This document shows, piece after piece, positions 33,074 through 40,637 of a stretch of 64,000 nt of DNA. The notes beneath the pieces are model-generated. The model searched no databases. It was not told the DNA's origin and saw nothing but the letters and a program-made list of their open reading frames with translations. This DNA is from Aliishimia sp963678085 (GTDB lineage Bacteria > Pseudomonadota > Alphaproteobacteria > Rhodobacterales > Rhodobacteraceae): the NCBI GenBank assembly GCA_963678085.1, contig OY782680.1, forward strand, positions 1,612,001 through 1,676,000, in the 5' to 3' direction. Position 1 is the stretch's first letter. Each line of letters starts with the position of its first letter. A program made the translations under genes and the position numbers.

Positions 33074-33969
33074 CCATTATCGCCTCGGCTCCGGGCTCCA
33101 CCATGATCACTGGTGAGCATGCGGTGGTTTATGGGCATCCTGCCATTGTCGCGGCCATTGAGCAGCGCGCAACGGTTACAGCCACGCCCCTAGAAGCGCC
33201 CGAGCTGCGCATCACGTCTGAAATTGCGCCGCCCCAGAGCCTGCCTTTAGATGCGCTGATCCCCGAGGGCCCCTATCGCTTTGTTATCGCAGCGGCGCTG
33301 TTTTACGCAAACGGGCAGGGGGTGGCGCTGGATATCCGCTCTGAAATTGATCCCACATTGGGGCTGGGCTCTTCGGCGGCGGTCACAATTGCCACACTGG
33401 CCGCGCTTGCTGGTCATGGTGAGCGAAAGCTGCACGCCAGGGCCTTGCATATCATTCGTCAAATCCAAGGGCGGGGCAGTGGGGCAGATTTGGCCGCAAG
33501 CCTTATGGGCGGGGCGCTGCGCTATCAACTAGGTGTCAAGAGCTCGGCCCGCTTTGAGCGCCTGCCGGACCCGCCCGCGCTCTCGCTGTTTAATGTAGGA
33601 TACAAAACCCCAACGGCTGAGGTGCTGGCCCGCGTGGCTGAGGCGCGTGCAAAAGATCCTGCCAGGATTGATGCGATTTATGCGCGGATGGGCACCTGCG
33701 CCGCTGAAACGATAGAGCTGATCACAACCCAAGGATGGGAGGCCACAGGGCCCGCATTGACGCGCTATCAAAGCCTTATGGAAAGCTTAGGCGTGTCGGA
33801 TGAAAACTTGGATGCGGCTATCGGGCGGGCGCTGGGCGGCGATGTGATCGGCGCGAAAATCTCTGGCTCGGGGCTGGGGGATTGTGTGCTGGCGCTTGGG
33901 GGATGCCCGGATGGTTTTTCCCCCGCTCCGCTCGCTACTAAGGGAGTGATATTCCATGATCCAAGCTGA
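33070..33969 (+). CDS. pmk: Phosphomevalonate kinase (GHMP family)
   Basis: Phosphorylates mevalonate phosphate to the diphosphate. The 299-residue GHMP kinase has ASAPGSTMITGEHAVVYGHPAIV, DPTLGLGSSAAVTIA, the IQGRGSGADLAASLMGG block and KISGSGLGDCVLALG. It is one of two GHMP kinases in tandem. Its assignment to Pmk rather than Mvk rests on gene order and its resemblance, from memory, to the P. zeaxanthinifaciens Pmk. It is unrelated to the eukaryotic ERG8 in length. It overlaps mvk (ATGA) and mvd (14 bp). Confidence 0.88.
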   Translation: MTIIASAPGSTMITGEHAVVYGHPAIVAAIEQRATVTATPLEAPELRITSEIAPPQSLPLDALIPEGPYRFVIAAALFYANGQGVALDIRSEIDPTLGLGSSAAVTIATLAALAGHGERKLHARALHIIRQIQGRGSGADLAASLMGGALRYQLGVKSSARFERLPDPPALSLFNVGYKTPTAEVLARVAEARAKDPARIDAIYARMGTCAAETIELITTQGWEATGPALTRYQSLMESLGVSDENLDAAIGRALGGDVIGAKISGSGLGDCVLALGGCPDGFSPAPLATKGVIFHDPS

Positions 33970-34948
33970 GGATATCTTTCGCCGCTTTATCCCAACCACC
34001 GCTGAGGCGCGCGCTGCCAAGGTTTTTGCCCCCTCCAACATCGCCCTGTCCAAATATTGGGGTAAGCGGGATGCGGCGCTGAACCTGCCGCTGAACCCGT
34101 CCTTGTCGATCTCTTTGGGGCGCTGGGGCACGCAAACGGCTATTCAACCCGCCGCGCAAGATCACCTTTTGTTTAACGGGGAGGAGCTGGCCGCAAGTGA
34201 TCCGGCGGCCAAAAAGCTGTGGCGTTTTGTGGATCTTTTTGCGGGGGCGCACCGGGCCAAGCTGGCGATTGAGACGGAAAACTCTATTCCGACCGCCGCC
34301 GGGCTTGCCTCTTCGGCAAGTGGCTTTGCGGCGCTGACCCTTGCGCTTGATCAGGCCTTTGGCACGGGGCTCGATAAATCGACGCTGAGCATGCTGGCGC
34401 GCTTTGGCTCGGGCAGTGCGACCCGCTCGCTCTGGCATGGTTTTGTGCGCTGGGATGAGGGGCGGGCCGTTGATGGCAGCGATAGTTTTGCCCAGCCGCT
34501 GGATGTGCCCCATCAAACCTTGCGCATCGCGATTGTTGCGGTGGATACGGGCCCTAAGGCGCAAAGCTCTCGCGACGGAATGACCCATACGGTGCAGACA
34601 AGCCCGCTCTTTCCTCCCTGGCCTGAGCGGGCGCGGGCAGATTGCATGGCGATTGAGGCCGCAATTCGCGCTGATGATTTTGCCGCGCTCGGCCCGCTGG
34701 TAGAGGCCAATGCGCTGGCGATGCATGCCACCATGATGGCGGCGCGTCCGGCCTTGAGCTATCTAAAGCCGGGCTCTTGGGATGTGCTGGAAACCCTTTG
34801 GGCCGCGCGCACTGAGGGGCTTTCAGCCTATGCTACGATGGATGCGGGGGCGAATGTGAAGCTGATTTTTCCTAAAGACGCGAGCCAGGATGTGCAGGCC
34901 GTTTTCCCAGAGGCGCAGGTTATCAATCCCTTTGCGGAACTGGGCTAG
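33956..34948 (+). CDS. mvd: Diphosphomevalonate decarboxylase
   Basis: ATP-dependent decarboxylation of mevalonate diphosphate to isopentenyl diphosphate, the last step of the pathway. The 330-residue product has FAPSNIALSKYWGKRD and LPLNPSLSISLG at the N-terminus, the ATP-loop SIPTAAGLASSASGFAAL (about 112-129), GSGSATRSLWHGFV, and MDAGANVKLIF near the end, all family hallmarks. It starts 14 bp inside pmk. The gene is followed after about 45 bp by a family A repeat, and no idi is attached downstream. Confidence 0.95.
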   Translation: MIQAEDIFRRFIPTTAEARAAKVFAPSNIALSKYWGKRDAALNLPLNPSLSISLGRWGTQTAIQPAAQDHLLFNGEELAASDPAAKKLWRFVDLFAGAHRAKLAIETENSIPTAAGLASSASGFAALTLALDQAFGTGLDKSTLSMLARFGSGSATRSLWHGFVRWDEGRAVDGSDSFAQPLDVPHQTLRIAIVAVDTGPKAQSSRDGMTHTVQTSPLFPPWPERARADCMAIEAAIRADDFAALGPLVEANALAMHATMMAARPALSYLKPGSWDVLETLWAARTEGLSAYATMDAGANVKLIFPKDASQDVQAVFPEAQVINPFAELG

Positions 34949-34993
34949 GCGATCGCGCAAAGCGAAACACCCCAAAGGCTGCAAGCTAAGCGC

Positions 34994-35068
34994 AGTGGGG
35001 GTTTTGCACCCCCACACCCCCGCAAGGTATTTTTAGCCAAATAAAGGGGGCGCGGGTTGGAGATATTC
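34994..35068 (-). repeat. Repeat family A, copy 3
   Basis: Inverted relative to copies 1, 2 and 5. It lies 45 bp after mvd and just before the convergent hypothetical gene. The match to copy 2 continues through CCCCCTTTATTTGGC and ATATCTCCAACC. Confidence 0.85.
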
Positions 35069-35100
35069 GTGATCGCTGCGAAAACAGAACATCGCTTTGC

Positions 35101-35700
35101 TTAGGCGATCTGCACCACACGTGCCTTTTCGCATAAAGGGTAGCTGGCGCGGAAGTCCTCAGTAGCCTCTGTCATGGCTGCAAAGCTGGTTCCATAGAAA
35201 TACAGTCCTGTTTCGCGCTCGCCAGCCCAATGACCGCGAAATTCTCCGATGCCCTCAAGCGCCTTGTCACATTGCGTGACGACCTCATTCACATCGCTTG
35301 TTTCATAAACATGGGGGGGCAGGTCGGTTCCATTTAAGAAAATCGCCATGCCTTCGAGGACGCCGAACGCGCGGTCCTCATGCCCTTCGGGCAGTTTCAA
35401 TACCGAGCCTTTCGGGGCGCCAAGCTTTTCAAGGGTTGTGATGATGTCCTCAAGAATATCGTCTGACAGCGTTTTCACCTCAATCTCGATATCGCAATAG
35501 GCGATGCCATCTGGATCACCGGCAAGCCGCGTGCCGCCCCCGACCACTTCGCCGTTCCCGGATTTTTCCAGCACCTCATCAAGCGGATCTTCAAAATAGT
35601 CGCCGCGATCCATTGGCTGCACGCGCGCATTTAGTTGAGCGATGACCATAGCTGGTGCCGGGGGCTCTTGTTCTTTCGATTTTCGGCCGAAAAGTTTCAA
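35101..35700 (-). CDS. Conserved hypothetical cytoplasmic protein
   Basis: 199-residue product with no family I recognise. A basic N-terminus (KLFGRKSKEQEPP) is followed by a mixed alpha/beta region with GGGTRLAGDPDGIAYCDIEIEV, VLKLPEGHEDRAFGVLEGMAIFLNGTDLPPHVYETSDVNEVV and GERETGLYFYGTSFAAM. No ATG lies near the N-terminus: TTG at 35700 has GGAGA about 10 bp upstream and is preferred over the uninitiated extension to 35733. It converges on mvd across a family A repeat and is divergent from lldD. Cytoplasmic, single gene. Confidence 0.7.
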   Translation of the reverse strand: MKLFGRKSKEQEPPAPAMVIAQLNARVQPMDRGDYFEDPLDEVLEKSGNGEVVGGGTRLAGDPDGIAYCDIEIEVKTLSDDILEDIITTLEKLGAPKGSVLKLPEGHEDRAFGVLEGMAIFLNGTDLPPHVYETSDVNEVVTQCDKALEGIGEFRGHWAGERETGLYFYGTSFAAMTEATEDFRASYPLCEKARVVQIA

Positions 35701-35917
35701 AACGCGTCTCCTTTTGTCTGCTCGCCCGAGCATAGCGGCTAGGGGGGCGGGGGCAATTGAATCTCCGTGTTTTCCTTAATTTTAAGGGGTTATCGCGCTT
35801 TGGTTGAATATTGGGATGTGCTGGGCGGCGGGGCTCATTTAATTCCCCTTGACCCTTCCCTGTTAACAGTTTTTTACCATGGGTTAAGAAAAATGAGGGA
35901 TCTCGAAAGGCTGCGCT

Positions 35918-37066
35918 ATGGGTTTGAACAACTGCCATAATTTTCATGATTTTCGCAAGCTGGCCAAGCGGCGGCTGCCGGGGCCGATCTTTCATTATAT
36001 TGACGGCGCGGCTGATGATGAGCGGACCTATAATCGCAACACCGCCGCCTTTGATGACTGTGATCTGGTGCCCAATGTTCTGAACGGTGTGGATGCGGTC
36101 GATATGTCGGTTGAGGTCATGGGCCAAAAGCTCGACATGCCGATTTATTGCGCGCCAACCGCGCTGCAACGGCTGTTTCATCATGAGGGCGAGCGGGCCG
36201 TGGCGCGGGCGGCAAGCAAATATGGCACCATGTTTGGCGTCTCGTCCTTGGCGACGGTCACGGTGGAAGAGATCGAAAAGCTCGCCCCTGGCCCGAAGAT
36301 GTTTCAGTTCTATTTTCACAAGGATCGCGGGCTAAATGATGCGCTGCTAGAACGGGCGCGGGCGGCGAATTTCAATGTCATGGCGTTAACAGTGGATACG
36401 ATTACCGGGGGCAATCGCGAACGAGATCTGCGCACCGGCTTTACCTCGCCGCCAAAGCTGACCGTCGCCAGCGCGCTCAGCTTTGCTACGCATCCGGCTT
36501 GGGCCTGGAATTTCTTTACCAAGGAAAAATTCGACATGCCGCACCTGTCGGGCCATGTGAAGGCGGGCACCAATCTGGCGGTGTCTGTGGGGGAGTATTT
36601 CTCGACCATGTTGGATCAGTCGATGAATTGGAAAGATGCGGAGAAGCTTTGTGCGCAGTGGAATGGTCAATTCGCGCTAAAGGGGATCATGAGCGTTGAA
36701 GATGCCAAACGCGCGGTGGATATTGGCTGCACCGGGATTATGGTGTCAAATCATGGCGGGCGACAGCTGGATGGCTCGCGCGCGCCCTTTGATCAGCTGG
36801 CCGAGATTTGTGATGCGGTGGGGGATAAGATCGACGTGATTTGCGAGGGTGGCATTCAGCGCGGCACCCATGTGCTCAAAGCGCTCTCGGTGGGGGCCAA
36901 GGCCTGTTCGGGCGGGCGGCTCTATCTTTACGCGCTGGCCGCAGCGGGCCAGGCCGGGGTCGAGCGGGTGCTGGGCAATATGCGCACCGAGATTGAGCGG
37001 GATATGAAACTGATGGGCGTGACCAAGCTGGATCAGCTCAGCCGCGAGAACCTGCGCTGGCGGTAA
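35918..37066 (+). CDS. lldD: FMN-dependent alpha-hydroxy-acid dehydrogenase (LldD-like)
   Basis: Oxidises L-lactate or a related 2-hydroxy acid to the 2-oxoacid, passing electrons to the respiratory chain or oxygen. The 382-residue FMN TIM-barrel has FHYIDGAADDERTYNRNTAAFD, the FMN-binding CAPTALQRLFHHEGE, and the active-site SNHGGRQLDGSRAP segment with the catalytic histidine, followed by CEGGIQRGTHVLKAL. Length and motifs match LldD; glycolate or mandelate as substrate cannot be excluded. A weak CtrA-like sequence lies at 35863. Single gene. Confidence 0.9.
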   Translation: MGLNNCHNFHDFRKLAKRRLPGPIFHYIDGAADDERTYNRNTAAFDDCDLVPNVLNGVDAVDMSVEVMGQKLDMPIYCAPTALQRLFHHEGERAVARAASKYGTMFGVSSLATVTVEEIEKLAPGPKMFQFYFHKDRGLNDALLERARAANFNVMALTVDTITGGNRERDLRTGFTSPPKLTVASALSFATHPAWAWNFFTKEKFDMPHLSGHVKAGTNLAVSVGEYFSTMLDQSMNWKDAEKLCAQWNGQFALKGIMSVEDAKRAVDIGCTGIMVSNHGGRQLDGSRAPFDQLAEICDAVGDKIDVICEGGIQRGTHVLKALSVGAKACSGGRLYLYALAAAGQAGVERVLGNMRTEIERDMKLMGVTKLDQLSRENLRWR

Positions 37067-37462
37067 GGCGCGGCCACGCCAAAATCCCCGGCCACAGCTC
37101 ATTGCTGCCCAGGGTCACGCATTAAGGTAGTCAGACGTCACGGGCCCGTATTATCGACGGTCTGAGCGGTGCCAAACGCTCAGTCAGAAGCCTCAATCCA
37201 TCTCGTCCGACACACGGCCCTCGTCCCGACTTATGGTCGCAGGAGGTCTCTGGGCCGCGTGAGTTTTTGCAATTGCGAGGGGGAATTTGGCAGGCTTTGG
37301 TTAAGATCGCGTGAGGGGAGCGAATGCCGGGTTAACGAGCGGTTTCCGAGTGGGGGTTTTGCACCCCCACACCCCCGCAAGGTATTTATTGGCCAAATGA
37401 AGGGGGGGCGGGGGATAGGTTAAGGAAGTGTGTCTTTGGGACAGGGCGCGTTGTGCTGGGGG
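37067..37462. other. 396-bp gene-free stretch between lldD and uraH
   Basis: It lies between the ends of two convergent genes. It holds a perfect 7-bp hairpin (CTGAGCG 37162-37168, CGCTCAG 37177-37183, 8-nt loop, no U-run) and family A copy 4 at 37350. Neither strand has a credible reading frame with a ribosome site. It may be a decayed gene or a retained insertion scar. Confidence 0.5.
37350..37410 (-). repeat. Repeat family A, copy 4
   Basis: Inverted orientation, GTGGGGGTTTTGCACCCCCAC, then the GCAAGG end and TATTTATTGGCCAAATGA instead of TATTTTTAGCCAAATAAA. It lies 53 bp beyond the uraH stop codon, on the uraH 3' side. Confidence 0.83.
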
Positions 37463-37822
37463 CTAGCTCCCGCGATAGGTGGAATAGCCATAGGGCGAGA
37501 GCAGCAGGGGAACGTGGTAATGCGCCTCTTCATCCGTAATGCCAAAGCGAATGGGGATTTGGTCGAGAAATAGCACCTCATCCTCGCTGAGCCCGTTTGC
37601 GCGCAGATACTCCCCGGCAAAGAAGATCAGCTCATAGCTGCCGGATGTGAGCTTGCCCTGGGGCAGAATCGGCTTATCGGTGCGCCCATCGGAATTGGTT
37701 TCAGCCTCAGCGATCTTGCGATGAGAATTGCCTGACACGCGGTAAAGCGCGATTTTCATGCCAGCGGCGGGCATTCCGCGGGCTGTATCCAAAACATGCG
37801 TTGTCAAATATCCTGCGCTCAT
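37463..37822 (-). CDS. uraH: 5-hydroxyisourate hydrolase (transthyretin-like)
   Basis: Hydrolyses 5-hydroxyisourate to OHCU, the second step of urate breakdown. The 119-residue product has LTTHVLDTARGMPAAGM (the catalytic histidine near the start), a central TNSDGRTD and the C-terminal signature HYHVPLLLSPYGYSTYRGS, all typical of the transthyretin-related family. It has no PTS2 or signal sequence and is cytoplasmic. It is divergent from puuE-uraD, whose product carries out the next two steps, so a shared control region of about 54 bp serves both. Confidence 0.95.
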   Translation of the reverse strand: MSAGYLTTHVLDTARGMPAAGMKIALYRVSGNSHRKIAEAETNSDGRTDKPILPQGKLTSGSYELIFFAGEYLRANGLSEDEVLFLDQIPIRFGITDEEAHYHVPLLLSPYGYSTYRGS

Positions 37823-37876
37823 GGCATTCTCCCTCAGGTTTTCCTACCATGAGCCCAAAATGACGCGGAGGTCCAG

Positions 37877-39298
37877 ATGAGCACGGCAGAAATCCCCCCC
37901 AGATATCCGCGAAATATGCGCGGCTATGGCGCTGCGCGCCCCGATGCGGCTTGGCCGGGCGGCGCGAAGGTCGCGGTGCAATTTGTGCTCAATTATGAGG
38001 AGGGCGGCGAGAATTGTTTGCTACATGGGGATCAGGCCTCTGAGGCGTTTTTATCCGAGATTGTCGGAGCCGCGCCTTGGCCCGGCCAGCGCCATTGGAA
38101 CATGGAGTCCATTTACGAATATGGCGCGCGGGCGGGGTTTTGGCGGCTGCATGATCTTTTTACCAAGGCAGGCATACCGCTAACGATCTACGGGGTGGCC
38201 TCGGCCCTGGCGCGATCTCCTGAAGCCGTGGAGGCGATGATTGCGGCCGATTGGGAGATTGCCTCGCATGGGCTGAAATGGATTGACTATAAGGACCATT
38301 CAAAGGCGGATGAGCGCGCCGATATGGTTGAGGCGGTCCGCCTGCACACGGAGGTTGTCGGCGCCCCCCCGCGCGGCTGGTATACCGGGCGCTGCTCGGT
38401 TAACACAGTTGAACTGGCTGCCGAGATGGGGTTTGATTATATATCAGATACTTATGATGACGATCTGCCCTATTGGTTGAACATTTCGGGGCGCGATCAG
38501 CTGATTATTCCCTATACGCTGGATTGCAATGATATGCGCTTTGCTACGCCGCAGGGGTTTAATTCGGGCGATCAATTCTTTGCCTATCTCAAGGACACGT
38601 TCGATGCGCTTTATGCCGAGGATAAAGCGGCGATGATGAGTGTGGGCTTGCATTGCCGCTTGATTGGACGGCCTGGGCGGGTGCAGGCATTGCGCCGGTT
38701 TATCGACTATATCAGCGGTTTTGAGGGCGTTTGGACACCGCGCCGGATTGATATTGCGGAGCATTGGCGCGCTGCGCATCCTCCGCGCTGGCCTGAGTTG
38801 CAACCGCATTTGATGGAGCGCGCCGCTTTCATGCAGCATTTTGGCGGGATCTATGAGCACTCCCCTTGGATTGCTGAGCGTGCCTTTCAGCTTGAGCTGG
38901 GGCCAGCCCATGACAGCGCGGCCGGGCTTGCCAATGCTTTGGCGCGCATGTTCCGCTCGGCCTCGCGCGAGGAACGGCTTGGGGTTTTGTGCGCGCACCC
39001 GGATTTGGCGGGCAAGCTGGCGGCGGCAAAGCGGCTGACGGCAGAAAGCACGCAGGAGCAGGCCAGCGCCGGGCTTGATGCGCTGACAGATGAGGAACAT
39101 GCGACCTTTACCCGCTTTAACGCGGCCTATACCGAAAAGCATGGCTTTCCCTTTATCATTGCGGTCAAGGATCATGACAAACCCGGTATCCTGCGCGCTT
39201 TTGAGCGGCGGGTGGACAATGACACACAAACCGAATTTGACGAGGCTTGCCGCCAGGTGGAGCGCATCGCGCGGCTGAGATTGGAGGCGCTGTTATGA
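37877..39298 (+). CDS. puuE-uraD: Fusion of PuuE allantoinase and UraD OHCU decarboxylase
   Basis: 473-residue bifunctional protein. Residues 1 to about 305 are the polysaccharide-deacetylase-like allantoinase PuuE (LNYEEGGENCLLHGD, MESIYEYGARAGFWRL, HGLKWIDYKDHSKADER, YTGRCSVNT, GLHCRLIGRPGR). Residues from about 315 are UraD, with FGGIYEHSPWIAERAF and the catalytic histidine in CAHPDLAGKL. UraD makes (S)-allantoin from OHCU and PuuE opens it to allantoate, so one chain does two consecutive steps in reverse domain order. There is no frame break or start between domains. It overlaps the next gene (ATGA). Confidence 0.94.
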   Translation: MSTAEIPPRYPRNMRGYGAARPDAAWPGGAKVAVQFVLNYEEGGENCLLHGDQASEAFLSEIVGAAPWPGQRHWNMESIYEYGARAGFWRLHDLFTKAGIPLTIYGVASALARSPEAVEAMIAADWEIASHGLKWIDYKDHSKADERADMVEAVRLHTEVVGAPPRGWYTGRCSVNTVELAAEMGFDYISDTYDDDLPYWLNISGRDQLIIPYTLDCNDMRFATPQGFNSGDQFFAYLKDTFDALYAEDKAAMMSVGLHCRLIGRPGRVQALRRFIDYISGFEGVWTPRRIDIAEHWRAAHPPRWPELQPHLMERAAFMQHFGGIYEHSPWIAERAFQLELGPAHDSAAGLANALARMFRSASREERLGVLCAHPDLAGKLAAAKRLTAESTQEQASAGLDALTDEEHATFTRFNAAYTEKHGFPFIIAVKDHDKPGILRAFERRVDNDTQTEFDEACRQVERIARLRLEALL

Positions 39299-40104
39299 GC
39301 TATGCATTTCCCAAGGGTGGTCTGCCCCCGCAAAGCCAAAGCCCAGAGGGCACCGCCGTGTTCACTGAGGCTTACGCGGTGCTGCCTGCCGTGACCCATA
39401 CAGATATCGTGACCTCGCTTTTGCCCGGCTGGCAGGGGGCGCGGGCCTGGATTCTGGCGCGGCCTCTAAGCGGGTTTGCTGAGACATTTTCCCAATATGC
39501 GCTGGAACTTGCACAGGGGGGCGGAAGTGATACATCAGAACCAGATTGCACTGCCCAGGCGGGGCTCTTTGTGGCGACGGGCCAGCCCACGCTGGTGCTT
39601 GAGGGGCAAGAGCACGCCCTAGAGCCCGGCTCGTTTGCTTATATCCCCGCTGGGAGCGCGTGGAGTCTGTGGAACCACACCGACGCGACTGTCGGCATTC
39701 ACTGGATCCGCAAGCGCTTTGAGCCGGTCCCTCACCTATCCGCGCCCAAGGGCTTTGTACGTCATGAGCGCGATCTGCCCGCAAACGCTATGCCAGACAC
39801 AGACGGGAAATGGTCCACTAAACGCTTTATGGATCCTGCGGACCTCAGCTATGATTTTCATATCAATATCGTCACATTCGAGCCCGGCGCGCGCATTCCT
39901 TTCGCGGAAACCCATGTGATGGAGCATGGGCTTTATGTGTTGCAGGGCAGCGGCGATTATCTGCTGAACAAAGATTGGGTGCCGGTGGGGCCGGGTGATT
40001 TCATGTGGCTGCGTGCTTTTTGTCCGCAGGCCTGTATTGCTACGGGGGATGAGCCGTTTCGGTACTTGCTTTATAAGGATGTGAACCGGCATGCCCCTTT
40101 GTGA
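39295..40104 (+). CDS. allE: (S)-ureidoglycine aminohydrolase, bicupin
   Basis: 269-residue bicupin that converts ureidoglycine to (S)-ureidoglycolate and ammonia. The C-terminal cupin has the manganese-binding pattern: ETHVMEHGLYVLQGSGDYLLN followed by VGPGDFMWLRAFCPQA, and the N-terminal cupin is degenerate. In related Rhodobacterales it is often annotated as a bifunctional allantoicase/aminohydrolase. ATG 39295 overlaps puuE-uraD (ATGA), and it overlaps allA by 14 bp, so the three are co-translated. No allantoate amidohydrolase (allC) is in the window. Confidence 0.87.
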   Translation: MSYAFPKGGLPPQSQSPEGTAVFTEAYAVLPAVTHTDIVTSLLPGWQGARAWILARPLSGFAETFSQYALELAQGGGSDTSEPDCTAQAGLFVATGQPTLVLEGQEHALEPGSFAYIPAGSAWSLWNHTDATVGIHWIRKRFEPVPHLSAPKGFVRHERDLPANAMPDTDGKWSTKRFMDPADLSYDFHINIVTFEPGARIPFAETHVMEHGLYVLQGSGDYLLNKDWVPVGPGDFMWLRAFCPQACIATGDEPFRYLLYKDVNRHAPL

Positions 40105-40582
40105 AATTCGCTGCCAGCCTTTGACCGCCGCAGCCTTTGCCCCCTTTGGCGAGGTGCTTGAGGCCACAGGCGCGCCTGATAAGATCATCAATGCAGGAAA
40201 ATGCGGGCGGTTTCATGATCGTGCACAGCTTGATTTTGATGCTGAGAGCCGCGCCGGAATTAGTATTTTCAATGCCGAGCCGCGCGCGCTGCCCTATGAG
40301 CTGGACCTGCTAGAGCGGCACCCCAAAGGTTCGCAAGCCTTTATTCCCATGAGTGAACATGGGTTTCTTGTGACCGTCGCGCCAGATGTGGGGGGGCGAC
40401 CTGGTCAGCCCCTGGCCTTTCTCACCGAGCCAGGGCAGGGGGTGAATATTGCCCGAAATGTCTGGCATGGTGTTCTTACCCCGCTCAAATCCCCTGGTTT
40501 ATTCGCTGTTGTTGACAGAATAGGCACAGGTGCAAATCTTGAAGAATTCCCTCTTGATCCCCCATTCCTTGTGGTCCCATAG
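40091..40582 (+). CDS. allA: Ureidoglycolate lyase
   Basis: 163-residue AllA-family protein that splits ureidoglycolate into glyoxylate and urea. Family marks are PLTAAAFAPFGEVLEA at the start, NIFNAEPRALP-type (ISIFNAEPRALPYELDLLERHPKGSQAFIPM), and NVWHGVLTPLKSPGLFAVVDRIG at the end. It closes the urate route, so glyoxylate enters central metabolism and urea is released. It overlaps the preceding gene by 14 bp. The permease gene follows after 55 bp. Confidence 0.93.
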   Translation: MPLCEIRCQPLTAAAFAPFGEVLEATGAPDKIINAGKCGRFHDRAQLDFDAESRAGISIFNAEPRALPYELDLLERHPKGSQAFIPMSEHGFLVTVAPDVGGRPGQPLAFLTEPGQGVNIARNVWHGVLTPLKSPGLFAVVDRIGTGANLEEFPLDPPFLVVP

Positions 40583-40637
40583 TTTTCGGCAAGCCGCGTT
40601 AAGACGGCAAAACCATTAATGATATCGACATGGGGGG

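Noticed and set aside
33070..33969. Second mevalonate kinase instead of phosphomevalonate kinase
   Set aside because: The sequence has general GHMP motifs like a mevalonate kinase, but position and similarity to the Paracoccus Pmk favour phosphomevalonate kinase.
35863..35877. CtrA site upstream of lldD
   Set aside because: TTAACAGTTTTTTAC matches only TTAA-N7-TTAC, and there is no functional link with CtrA, so it was left as a note.
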